Assembly: GCA_015501055.1 (NCBI GenBank)
Contig: JADNYV010000147.1
Span: 29,766-93,765, forward strand
Direction of reading: 5' to 3'
Origin: Mucidula mucida
Lineage: Eukaryota > Basidiomycota > Agaricomycetes > Agaricales > Physalacriaceae
DNA: 64,000 nucleotides
The position numbers and the translations under genes were made by a program. This document shows positions 11,661 through 22,672 of this stretch, in pieces (within the stretch, counting starts at the first letter, position 1; each line of letters starts with the position of its first letter). The notes under the pieces were generated by a model. It was not told the DNA's origin, searched no databases, and was given only the letters and a program-made list of their open reading frames with translations.

Positions 11661-14600
11661 ATGCCCAAACACGCGCGTGTGAGCACAAGCAGTATTCGCC
11701 TTTTGTCCTTTGAATTTTCATCAAGTTCAGGACTCGCATCATGACGCGAACTCCACTGCTGATTCGTCGGATTCCGAATCTACACGGCCTCCACCTCCCA
11801 GACGCAAACGCACACGAGCAGGCGGAGTGCCGGCGCCCAAGGCACCCGTCGGGCCCAAACGCAGTCTCCCAGAGGCTGGCAGTTTCAATTCCCACTACGC
11901 GGTCGCACCGCGTCGCGCAGGACGTGACAGGCTGGTCAAGGATCTCAACCTCCTTCAGAACTACGGCGACTACTGGCCTCGGAAGGCGGGATTACGCGAG
12001 CTCATCCAGAACATGTGGGATGGCTGCATGCATGCCATTCGTGGCTGTCCAGATGACATCCAGGTATCTGTTATCTACAAGGACAAGGTGGTGGACTGCC
12101 AGGACTTCGATTGGGGCATCTTGGATCCTTCCTGGTCGCAGAATCTCGAACTCGGCCAGACAGTCACTGTTGTATTTAGGTCGAGGAAAAATATCCCTAC
12201 GTCCCCGCAGGGTCTAGAGCGCAAAGGTGACAGTGGCATTTGGAGCGATGTGAAACTACTGGGATGGATAGGCTTACGCCCGACGGCCCAGAAAACATTC
12301 GAGATTGAGCTCTTCAATCTTGTACGGACGCCGCTAACGTTGGCAAAGATGCGGTTCGGGGCAACGTCGAAATCAAACTCAAACGTGTTTGTGGGGCAGC
12401 ACGGAGACGGTTTGAAGATGGTAAGTACAGTTTCATATAGTGCGTTGATATGGGTTTTCATTTTGAGTACTAAAGGGAATCAACGCGCTCATTCGGGACG
12501 ATTTAAGTGAAGAGGAATTGATTCCGAATCTTAACGTCTTCACTGGCACGAAGCAGTGGGAATTTGACTACAATAAGGCCCAGGATTCATCACTGGAGGT
12601 TATCGAGACCGTCGCCAATACTCCCTTTGTTCCCGGCTTCCTGGTTCGAATTGTTGACTTCCCTCGCGACGCTGTTGACCTGGGACATTTTCTCTTCATC
12701 CGACCCCCGAAGCAAAGTATCACCACAAAAGAGGGCTCCATTCTCATGGAGAAGCACCTGATGCACCGTATTTATGTCAGTATAAGTCATTGCCGATGTT
12801 CTGACTGACGCAAATCATTGCAGGTCAAGAATATCTACGTCTCGAGCGATCAATCCCTTGCCTATGGTGTTAATCTTCAAAACGCGTCTCTTGCGCGGGA
12901 CCGCAACCATATGCGCGGTGTTTTCGATCTTTCCACGGACGTATATAGTATTTGGTCATCTAGTTTTGTGTCCAATGTCAAGGCGCTCGACCTATATCTG
13001 GAGCTTCTTCTCGGAAGACTTCCGTACATCGATATCCTGCACGCGAATGATCTTGAGGAATCGATGATGAACGGCGACGATCTTGAGCTGCTCTGGGATC
13101 GGCTTCGGGAGACGAAGGGTGGCGGTGACATCTTCTTTTGTTCTACTCATTATGAAGACATTCGGATCACTAGAGATGTCTTGCGCAAGGTTCCCTTCCC
13201 CATCCACGAAAGGTTCTACTCCCATCTAGTCCATTACGGGCTGGTTCAGTCTCCCCAAGTCGTCCGCCGCCAGAAATTTGTCAATCTTGCCGAATCGCCG
13301 ATCATTGCGCAACCAACGTTGCAAGTTCGGTACACGCTCCATCTCATCGACAGCTTTCTCCAATCTGAAAGCGAGATGGCGCAGTATAGGGACAACTACA
13401 CCTTCAAAGCTGTCCCACAGGACCTGGACAGCATCGAGATGGACAGGGCTGAGGACAAGGTGATTAGGATCAACGACTGCACCCTGTCGTCCCAGTTTGT
13501 CCACCTGAAATGCGGGATGTGCCCATATTACAAGCGGCATCTACACGCTCGTGGCGAGACGCAACCGCAGGCTGAAGACGTCTCAGAACTCTTTGACGAT
13601 CACCGGTTTCCTGACGTTGGCGCGGACCATCTCTGCCACTGTTCGGCGCTCCATATTCTCTCTCTTATCTCTCAGGAAAAGTCTGGCGTAGGGTCACATT
13701 GGTTGCTGGAGGTGGAAAGGAGGCGATACGTGGCGCTCCAGACGCTTCCGCGGGACTTGCGCTTTCAAACGGTGCAGTCGAATGTCGGAGGCACGGATGC
13801 GCCGCTGGATATAACGCTATCGTGGTGTACTTGGGCCGGCAGTTTAGGCTTCGTTATGAAGCTCTACGATGACGCAGAACCACGACCACGTCTCTTGACC
13901 AACGCAACGCAGGTTCAGGGCCTCCCTCAAGGTATGCCAAACAGCAATTTGTTTCTTTCTTGAAATTGCACGTGCTTACTATACCGTAGAGCCGCCATAT
14001 TTACGAACGTTCGAGTGCGATGGGCCGACGCTTTGGCTTAACGACCAGCTTAGGCCAGGCCAGAAGTATGTGGCTCAAGTTTGCTGGAACGAGAAAGAGT
14101 CTCTTTTCAGCATGCCATATTCGTTCTTAGTCCCACCGTCGCCTCCGCGCTCTTCATCAGTCGTGGTCGAGGAATCTTCACCGAACACGCTGAGTGTAAG
14201 GTGGGCTTCCAGTCCAGCTGACGGCGCCGATGCCTGGATTGTCGCCATTCGGCTCAACATGCAAGAAGTGGTGCGACGGGAGGTGAACACGCCGATGCTA
14301 GAGGAGGGCATAGATGGGCTTTTCGAAACTCTCTCAGATGCTGACATCCTTTTGGAGATCCATGCCAAGTCGACCATTGGTGATGGCATTATAAGCAAGA
14401 ACTACGCATCGTGGTCATCTCATGCGACTATGTACCCGCCGTTCTCACCTCCTATGACGCCTCTACAGGAAACCTTTCATGATTTTGATGAAGCACAAGG
14501 TGGGTGTACTAACCCGAATTCCCCACCGGCGTTCCGCGACTCAAGTGAACTCGAATACGTGGACAATGAGCGCAGCCTTGCATTGATGGCCGCCATGAAG

Positions 14601-16515
14601 GATGATACCGGACACGACGAGCAGCAGATGGATGCAGAGGAGCGCGAAGTCGCGGACCAGGTTCAAGCAAATAAAGGGGGTGTGCCCATCCCTATATACG
14701 ACGAACTTGTGGCGAAACCTTCTCTTCCAGTGAGTCCCTTATTCGTCTGGCAGCCAAGTGTAGCTGACTCCATATGAACAGCTGGTCGATGACCGAGTTT
14801 ACGTTTGTGTCAAAGCGCGCTCCGTGGCAAAGAAGAATCTGGTTGTTGGCAATCACTATACCGTCACGCTCAAAGGCCCGCGCTGCGTCCACATCCAGCT
14901 CGATTCCATTGGTGTGCCAGATGAACCCGGTCCTGATGGACGTGCTTCGGAGGTTATCACTGTCTGCCAGTACATCCCCCGGGTTGCGCTTCACCCCTAC
15001 GCATCGGCTGACGAGTTCCTGTTGGTCTGCCACCCTCGACCTGGCGAAGAACCAATCGATAAGGCGAGGTTTGTTTTGTCCGACGTCCTGGACGTGCGCA
15101 CTGGCCCCTTCTCTATCTCCCATCGGGACGTGCTCGCCGGAAATGAAGCTGAAGGGACGCGCTTTTGCAAGTGGAAGATTGTTTTCGGGGGTACTCGACC
15201 GGAATTCATTCCAGTCGTTTCGCTGAGTGGTGATGCCCCCAGTGCTTTGACGAGTTTAGATTTTGCGGATATATCATGCGGGATTGGAGGCGCGTCGCTT
15301 GGCTTCCGCGAAGCTGGCTTCAAGACATGCTTTGGTGTTGAACCGGATGAGATTTCTTCGATGCTGTTTGAGGTGAGTTTCTTCAGATGCATTTACAGAT
15401 GCGATCTCAACAAACATTCAGAGGAACTGCTCCGTTGAGGTCTATAATGAGCCGGTGGACAGTTTCATAGGACGCGCTGAGTTTTCGGAATATCAGTTTG
15501 CGGCGGTATTCGTCGACTGTGATACGAGAGATGGCACACTCATACAGTCAATACGGGCACTCAAACCGGCATATGCGGTAGGTCCACTCTAGTGGTATGT
15601 ACACTGAGCTGGCTGATAACTTTCACTTCCTATTAGGTATGTGCTCTGTCGCCCGTAAGTCTTAGTTCTCCTCCTCTTCCGTCTTCTTTTCTAAAAGTAA
15701 TTGGTTCTTCATCAGGACGTGGACCCCAAACAGCTTGACGACAATGAACGCGAAGTTATGGAACTCGGATATCGCTTCCAGTCGCAGCTGCTCGATGCCG
15801 CGGACTTTGGCGTGGCCGTTCACCGGCGATATATGTTGGTAATTGCGGCTGCGCCTGGTCGAGAAATGCCCTCCTTCCCCGTACCCCATGAAAACATGGC
15901 GCGCCTGACGCTCAAGGATGCCATCGAGGACTTGACGTGGGATAACACAAAGTGTCGCCCTTCAGACCGAGGTCTTGCGACATCGTTCAGCCACAGTGTG
16001 AACCAACCGCACGGGGTTACGTGGCACTGCACCAGTTGTTATGCCCCCGATTTCTCGACTTGGAATCCGGCTACTACTATCGCTGACTGGGACGAAGCGC
16101 TACCTGGTAAGGTCTTTACTTCCCTTGTGTTTGTTCCGATGATTCAATTGGTGTAGATCTGTTTACATTGCCTTCTCAAAATGTCAAGTGTCGACACCCG
16201 CGTGCGTTCTTCAGTACCCTTTCTCTTGTCCCATACTAACGCGTTGGTTTCGACACTAGACCATCCGGAGCGTTTCCTCACTGTTCGCGAAATGGCGCGG
16301 ATCTTATCGTTTCCGGTACGGCAGATTTTCTTTCATCTTTTCACAGATGACCGGAACCATAATTTCAGGATAAATGCACCTTCTCGGGCTCGCTCGAGAA
16401 ACAGTATGGCCAATTGGCGAACTCGATTCCGCCTCAGTTTGCGTGCGCAATTGCGGAAGAAATTCTTAACGTTGTGTCTTTTACGAATCCTGATCCGCCA
16501 AAAGCGAGATCTTAG
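11661..16515 (+). CDS. Divergent GHKL ATPase - FN3-like - C5-cytosine-methyltransferase-like fusion protein
   Basis: Twelve exons with canonical splice sites keep one frame for a predicted 1419 residues: 11661-11678, 11731-12420, 12476-12775, 12824-13931, 13990-14729, 14782-15372, 15422-15577, 15637-15654, 15716-16106, 16157-16201, 16260-16315, 16369-16515. After a basic, Ser-rich leader comes a GHKL-type N-box LRELIQNMWDG (E96, N100, D103), a degenerate G1 region and a G2-like loop GQHGDGLKM (228-236). IYVSSDQSLAYGVNL with RDRN resembles the segment after the ATPase in Hsp90/MORC-like proteins. Residues about 750-850 look FN3-like (PPSPPRSSSVVV...LSVRW). A possible BAH-like part follows. Then DISCGIGGASLGF (from D1115) is methyltransferase motif I. 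LTVREMARILSFP is motif IX and QYGQLANSIPP is motif X. The PCQ and ENV motifs are not found. Substrate and activity are unknown. Confidence 0.8.
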
Positions 16516-16702
16516 GCTCAGCCAAGAGGTCTCCGAATTTATTGATTATCTACGATACCATTTGTATACCATGGATCTTGGGCTGGTTTGTATACTCTTT
16601 CACTACTAACACGGAACTTGTTGTTGTACCATTTGTATTCTTATTCCACACGAGTTTGTATCTGCTCTGTTCTACTAACACTTACTACACTATACCGAAT
16701 GC

Positions 16703-18603
16703 CTATACATCGGTAAATTCTTTTTCGTTAAGGCTATTCCCCCTTTCTGGGAGATCTTCCTTTTCTCTACTACTTCCCGTTTCTACATTATCCTTCTTTT
16801 CATCAATCGTCATCGGAGCACGGTCTCTAGAAATATCGACCACCGACTTTCTCGGCTCTATGCCACCTTGGTATCCAAACCATGTCTTGTTATCGCAATG
16901 CGGTCCCCGTAGGAGGAGGATGAAGAACATCCAGGCACAGAATGCCATTGAAAGTGCGCCGGATGCTCGCCAGCCATGCGCCACGAAGACTTGAGTCCCG
17001 ACAGACGTGCCCATGACTTGACCGATGAAAAGCTAATGCGACTTGTAAATCGCGGATACATAACCTGAGCATCAATTTAACATACCGATAGGATATACAC
17101 GGCGTTCAAGCGCGCGCGAGCTTCTGGTGCTATACTAAACGAACCATCAAACAAAGCCTATGAAACGTTTACAGTGAGAGTCACCCAAAAATGCGCGTCG
17201 CCATTGACACTTCGAGCATTTGTCTGAATGTGTCGATCCCGACTGTGGTGATGATGACCGCAGCAACTGAGAGGCCAGCGGCGCCGGTGTACACGGCGTG
17301 AGAGCATGCGAGCATGAATATGCTGAACAATGTCGCGTACCAGGGGACCAATCCGTCGATGGCGATGCCTAGTACTGGACCCATCGCAACAGCAGCTATA
17401 CCTATCAAACCAAAGAGACCAATAACCAATCTACATGAGGATCATGAGCATCGAGGAATAGGAAACACAAACGATTCGACAGACGTGGAATAATGATACG
17501 GATCGTCCCCAAGCAAGAACGTCAGCGTGACCCAAAAGTTGGTGAACGACGCCATCGATCCTATACTGATCAGACACGCCTGGATGAGGAGCGGCTCCGT
17601 CACCGCGTACTTTGCCATGGACCGCAGGATGTCAAGGTACGTTAGGTGTTGGTTCTTGGCCGGATAATCGGGGACGACCCAGTAGCACGCGGCCATCACG
17701 AAATACTGCACTCCGATGGCAAGGTAATAGACCGCGCGCCAGGAGGAGAATTCGCCTATGATGCCGGAGAGGACGCGAGCGAGGAGGATGCCTAGAAGGA
17801 GGCCGGCGAGGACGATGGACATGGCGGAGGCGCGGCGTGCAGGTGGGGCGAGGTCTGCGGCGAGGGGAATGAGGACTTGAGGTGTCACGGTGACTACACC
17901 AACGAGGTATGAGAGTGTGGAGAATGCGGCGAAGCTCCTGGTGACAGAGAGACCGATGGTGAGGGATGCGGCGACGAAGATGAGGATGAGGATTAGCTGG
18001 CGACGGCGGACAAGGTCTCCGAGAGGGGTTATGAACAACAAGCCAGTTGCATAGATGAGATCCAGTCAGTTGGAGACTGCGGAGAGGATATGACACGTAC
18101 CCGCCTTGTAGAAGAGTTGGAACTCTAAAAGGGATATGAGATTTATACAAACAGAGGTGATATTCCAACCAACCGGGATACTTCTTCATAACTGACATTG
18201 AAATCCTTCGATAGTTCGACTGTTCAACACATGAGTGGGACTCGCAGCAACCAGGAAAACACTCACTAAGTAGAGGCTGACACCAGTACAAGTTCATAAT
18301 CGCTAGAACACAATCAGCAGCCGCATGATTAGCATAGTCGTTTCAACCGCTCACCAAACGTGCTTGCAGCCCCAAAAGCAATGTTGAGCGGTAATCCAAA
18401 ATGCAAGGGTTTCTCTACATTGTACTGTAATCGTTTCGGCACCGGAATGAATCCAAAGTCTCTTCTGTAGGTCTCCTCCCTCATCTAAAAGCAGGACGTT
18501 GTCAATTCTGGCCTCGAAACTAGAAAGGGCATACCTCGTCGCTCATCGTTGGCAACGACACGACAGAATCGCCAAGTCGTAGCACACGACTAAGGCGTAT
18601 CAT
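16703..18603 (-). CDS. MFS transporter (DHA1/AraJ-like efflux type)
   Basis: The minus-strand product starts MIRLSRVLRLGDS... (ATG at 18603; an alternative ATG is at 18546). It continues NLYWCQPLL, LSKDFNVSYEEVSR and VPTLLQGGY, then LLFITPLGDLVRRRQ, the cytoplasmic loop motif (G-D-x-x-R-R-R) between TM2 and TM3 of the major facilitator superfamily. About twelve hydrophobic segments follow, with a hydrophilic tail ending at 16703. The closest pattern I know is the bacterial YnfM/AraJ-type drug or sugar efflux group, also present in fungi. Several short introns are needed. The junction near 18060-18100 lacks a clear AG acceptor in the expected place, so either my exon model or the gene itself is imperfect there. 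It runs convergent to the methyltransferase fusion gene, with 187 bases between their stop codons. Confidence 0.7.
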
Positions 18604-18912
18604 TATTTATCACTGATCATGCGGTGGACATTCGGTCCGCGCGATCCGTTCGGGATAAGGGCGGAGGACAGTTCCTCCGAGGTCGCTGTAGCAAAGGAGT
18701 GATACGCCACATCGAAGACAAGAGCGTTCGTCACTTCGCGCTTCGCCTGCTATTACTACATTTTGTAAGGATATGCTGTCCGTCGTGACAATTATCACAC
18801 CGATACATTGTGCGTCGCCATCGACAGTGACGAGCATGTAGTTCTAGTCTATTAGCACTAGACTTCACTGGTGTAACACCCTTGTGACCTTCTCCTTCTC
18901 CACACTTCCGTC
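18604..18912. other. Divergent intergenic region
   Basis: Lies between the start of the MFS gene (minus) and the P-loop gene (plus). No coding or repeat signal recognised. Confidence 0.4.
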
Positions 18913-21708
18913 ATGGACCAGGACCTGGATAGCATGAACGTCGACACCACCCAAGATCCGAACGAGCTGTACAAGCCCATAATTGACATGTTAACTAGTA
19001 ACGGTCTCATTTCAGCGCTGAAAAACGACCAGTTCCTCAACTGGGTGCTTTGGCGCCTGGCCCGCACAGTCCCGGACCGCACTTTCGACATTGATTCGCC
19101 AGACACCGTTGCAGCGTTGCGTATGAATGACCTCAGGGCTCTCCTTAGTTTGGGGCACTACGACGAGGTCGCGCGGGAAGTACTGCGGCGTTGCATTACA
19201 GGTGAGACTCTGAGTGGGATTGCGCATTAAGAGTGACCATATCTGGCCAATAGAACAACAAAAGCCGACTCCTTTACTAGGTGGTTGTGAGTAGTGCTGT
19301 GATTATCCGTTCGCACTTCATATTTCTTTAAACCTTTTCAGGCGGTGGTCAGTGGATCTTGCGCAGTCGGAATCATCAGTACTGATGCATGTCGCCTTCG
19401 TGAAGCGGTTCGTGACGCGTTCGAGACCCCCTATATAGGTGATTCTGGCACTGTTCAAAAAGCTGTTGAACAAGTCATTGGCGACACGAACTTGTACGCC
19501 AATGCTATTCCATTCGTACAATCGTCCGGAACCGGAAAGTCGAGACTCATGGTAGAGCTGGCGCAGGACTTTTTGTTCTCATGTTGAACCTCAGAGAAGA
19601 TGATCCGAGAGGAAGCTTCTGTAAGCGGTGATTATAGTAGGCCTGCTCGGTGAAGAAACTGATGTTTTTTAGCATACCCACAACCCGACTGTGCTGTGCG
19701 AACATATTTGCAAGTGATGAATTGTGCATCCAGGAATATCATTACATCAAAAGAGTATTGGCGGCTGCGCTATGCTGCCTTTCTGTGTGCGATCTTTGAT
19801 GTTCTTTCCGCCATCGTCGCGGAGGGCGCCTTCACTCCTCCTCAATTTGCGAGGCACCTCGTGATTCGTCGGCGTGAACTCCTGGACGACATCATCAAGA
19901 GCTCTCGCGTGAGTCATCGGGTCTCTGTGATATCTTCCTGACGATATGCGAAAGATTACTGAGGCAACATTCATCGAGCGATATCGCAACCGTACTAACG
20001 AGACCTGTATGCACCATTGACAACAGTGGGATTCTATGCTTTAATCCAGAACAAACAGGTTCACGGGTTACATTGGACCATCTTTGCCGCAGCGCATCAA
20101 AGTTTTTTGAAGAGACGCGACGTCATCACCTCACCCAGCAGCCCGCCTACCCTCCACGTTCTCGCATTAGATGAGGCACATGTGATGCTGCAGCGTGCAC
20201 CTGAGTCTCGATTGGACATTCTCTGTAGTGTTATGGCCGACTTGAAGGCAGTTTACCCGGGATGGGAACAAGACACTCATTTCGCATGCATCCTCCTTTC
20301 GACAGATTCCGAATTGACTAACGTCGCTCCGACTGCCGGCCAGATTTCATCCAAGCGCTGGAGTTCCCTAAGCCTTCCTGGAGCGTTGACATGCATCCCA
20401 TTTGACGTGTTCGTTGAGCGGGACAGAAGCTGGACGGTCGCCGAAATCTCTACTTTGTATTTTCTTGGCTCATTCGGTCGTCCCCTGTGAGTTATGTGAT
20501 CCTTCACAAAATATCTTCTTAACCCTTTCTGCAGATTTGGTGCTTTGATGAGGAACCACGTAGGCGGTGAACGCGCTCTCAGCCTTGCAAAGGAGAAGCT
20601 TGCGCATGCAAAAGAACCCCTCACCCCCGACGTCTTGATGAAAACCCAAACCGCTTTTGCTCTACTTGCACGTCGAATCCTTCTTGATTTCCGGCCTCTC
20701 CAGAGATCCACAAAGACCATGGCATCGAACCTCGTTGCTTGTCACTTGCAAGTGGCATATGTTATTCCGACCCATCACAGATTTCTTGTCAGTGGATCTC
20801 CGAGCGAACCGTTTCTCGTCGAGGCCGCAGCGCAGATGATGGCGAGTCCTGAGTTTGATACTATCGAGTGTTTATTGCGATTCACAAAGGAGGAGCTTCT
20901 CGATTCCGGTGAGAGTGGTGAAATTGTGGGACGCACCCTCATGATCAATGCCTACGACGCCGCTTTGCGCGCTCGCGCGCCTGCGACGACTATGTATCAC
21001 TCTTGGGTCACCGTTTTGGACTTTTTGAAGGCGTTGTTTCCTGACGAGGTTTATGCAGGCGTCATCGCCAGCAGGCCTTTCAAGCACCCCGATGGCCCCA
21101 TTTTCGAAGCGGCATTCACAAATGCCGTCGTCCGCCTAACTCATTTCGTTCGGCTGTCGGAGCTCAACCTCATTACGGCGGCCAACGTTCGGAAGGCTTT
21201 TCTACGTGGCATGGGCATAGTCGGTGATCAGACTCAAGAGCTGATTGACACTCTTGTTCCAATTCTGTTCGTGGATCGGTCGAAGGCTCCTTCTGAATGG
21301 GTCGTCGAGGAGGGAGAGATGTCGCAGATCGCGGCGCATTGCAAGAATAAGGCGGCTGATGCGATGCCGCCTCACAGCGACCTTTATGACGCCAATCCAG
21401 AGCTCAACACGGAGAAGCCGATGATTCTCATGTGGCATTAATTCAGCTCCAAGAAGAACAAAGTTGATCTTCCCCAAGCGACAACAGTGCACCATCCCGG
21501 GCGGGCGGTGTATCTCATCAACGCGTATGGGATTACACCTGATGTTTACAAGAGCATCACAAAGGACAATGTGGCCAAGTATCAGCAGGTTGTTGGCTGT
21601 GGGGACATTTATCGGGATGCACCGTACACGTACCCTGAGTATGTGGCTGAAGTGGAGAGAACTTTGCCGAGGTGGTCAACCAAGTCGTTCGAGCAGACCG
21701 CCAGTTGA
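18913..21708 (+). pseudogene. P-loop NTPase of the agaricomycete Crinkler-like type, broken
   Basis: Starts MDQDLDSMNVDTTQDPNEL at an ATG, and several exons follow. The Walker A motif is SSGTGKSRLMVELA (about 19522-19563) and the Walker B motif is VLALDEAHVML (about 20158-20190). A long 3' exon (20545-21441) carries FGALMRNHVGGERALSLAKEKLAHAKEP and IPTHHRFLVSGSPSEPFLVEAAAQMM, a pattern I associate with multi-copy Crinkler/AAA-like NTPases of mushrooms and oomycetes. Two lesions are visible. After ELAQDF a frame change in a T-run near 19570 is needed to continue into VLMLNLREDDPRGSF. An in-frame TAA at 21439-21441 separates MILMWH from FSSKKNKVDLPQATT...YLINAYGITPDVYK, which runs to TGA at 21706-21708. 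The role of such NTPases in fungi is not settled. Confidence 0.65.
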
Positions 21709-21943
21709 TTGGTTCACCGTAGTTGCAATTTTCCTTACTGTTTTGTACCGATCTGCAGACTGCGAGAGAATGATGTATCTCAAATGCGTGAACGACCTCG
21801 GACAGTGGAACTATAAAAAACCAGCTGTCTATAGGAAGGTGTACTGGTATTGGTATGGTACTAATAAGTAGTATGGGCTAGGAATGTATCACGTGATTAG
21901 TGGCGCCGAATGGAAGCCACTCTTTCTTCATCATTGACCCGCG

Positions 21944-22361
21944 ATGAGCTCTCCAGATGCAGCCATGACGCTGCGCCAGGCCATCAAAGGGAAGCAGATA
22001 GTAACCTATCCTATCAACGACCAGCCGTGCTTGTCGCTATTGACGGCGACGCACCTCGTCATCCGCACTCGTTCCCAAAGTCGAAGGCAACGCGATTCCG
22101 TAGCTGGACGTAACGACACCGACACGCCCCAATAAATTTTAGTACTTGCTTAACCTCGCCTGGCATCTCAAGGACGCCTCTGTGGCCGAGTACACGCGAC
22201 AGGCGCGCGAGAACGGCGTTGGTGTCGGTTTACTGGTCAGCGTTACTTCTATAAAACGCGTTTTGGAGTGGCTTGAAGGCGACATCGAGGACGGCGGCAT
22301 GTGGATAAGGCCGTTGTTGCGAGCTTTTGGAAGGCGCTTGCTACTAGACGATGACGATTAA
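21944..22361 (+). CDS. Small hypothetical protein, two exons
   Basis: ATG at 21944 opens MSSPDAAMTLRQAIKGKQIVTYPINDQPCLSLLTATHLVIRT. A 43-base intron (22100-22142, GT..AG) joins in phase to YLLNLAWHLKDASVAEYTRQ...VLEWLEGDIEDGG, ending FGRRLLLDDDD. The product is about 124 residues, mixed alpha-helical in appearance, with an acidic tail and no signal peptide. I do not recognise the family. It sits between the P-loop NTPase and the decayed methyltransferase-fusion paralog, whose 3' end is 312 bases away in convergent orientation. Confidence 0.5.
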
Positions 22362-22672
22362 GCCGGGCTGATATGATAGCCAAATGATGGTGTATGTGGT
22401 GCTGTTTTTTTGTGAACATTTGTCGCCCATCAGTCTTTAACACCTGTCATGATTTAGTATTCAGCGACATGTTCTTCATTGCATGAGTTACAGAGCCTCT
22501 GTATAGATCCTCTGCGACGGTGCGTGTGTACACCATGATCTTAGCCAGCACATGGCATTGACAGATCCTGGCGCAGATCGCGTAGCACTTGAAAGAATTT
22601 ATATTGATGCAACATACTATACTACCTACCTACCACAGCATATAAACCCTAAATGATACGATTACACTACCC

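Noticed and set aside
11741..12217. 158-codon overlapping plus-strand frame starting at an ATG
   Set aside because: It is a shadow of exon 2 of the GHKL-methyltransferase gene in another frame, with Arg/Ser-rich composition and no domain.
17632..18297. 221-codon minus-strand frame rich in Arg/Pro/His
   Set aside because: Its 3' part is an out-of-frame reading of the MFS transporter; only the upstream exonic pieces belong to the real gene.
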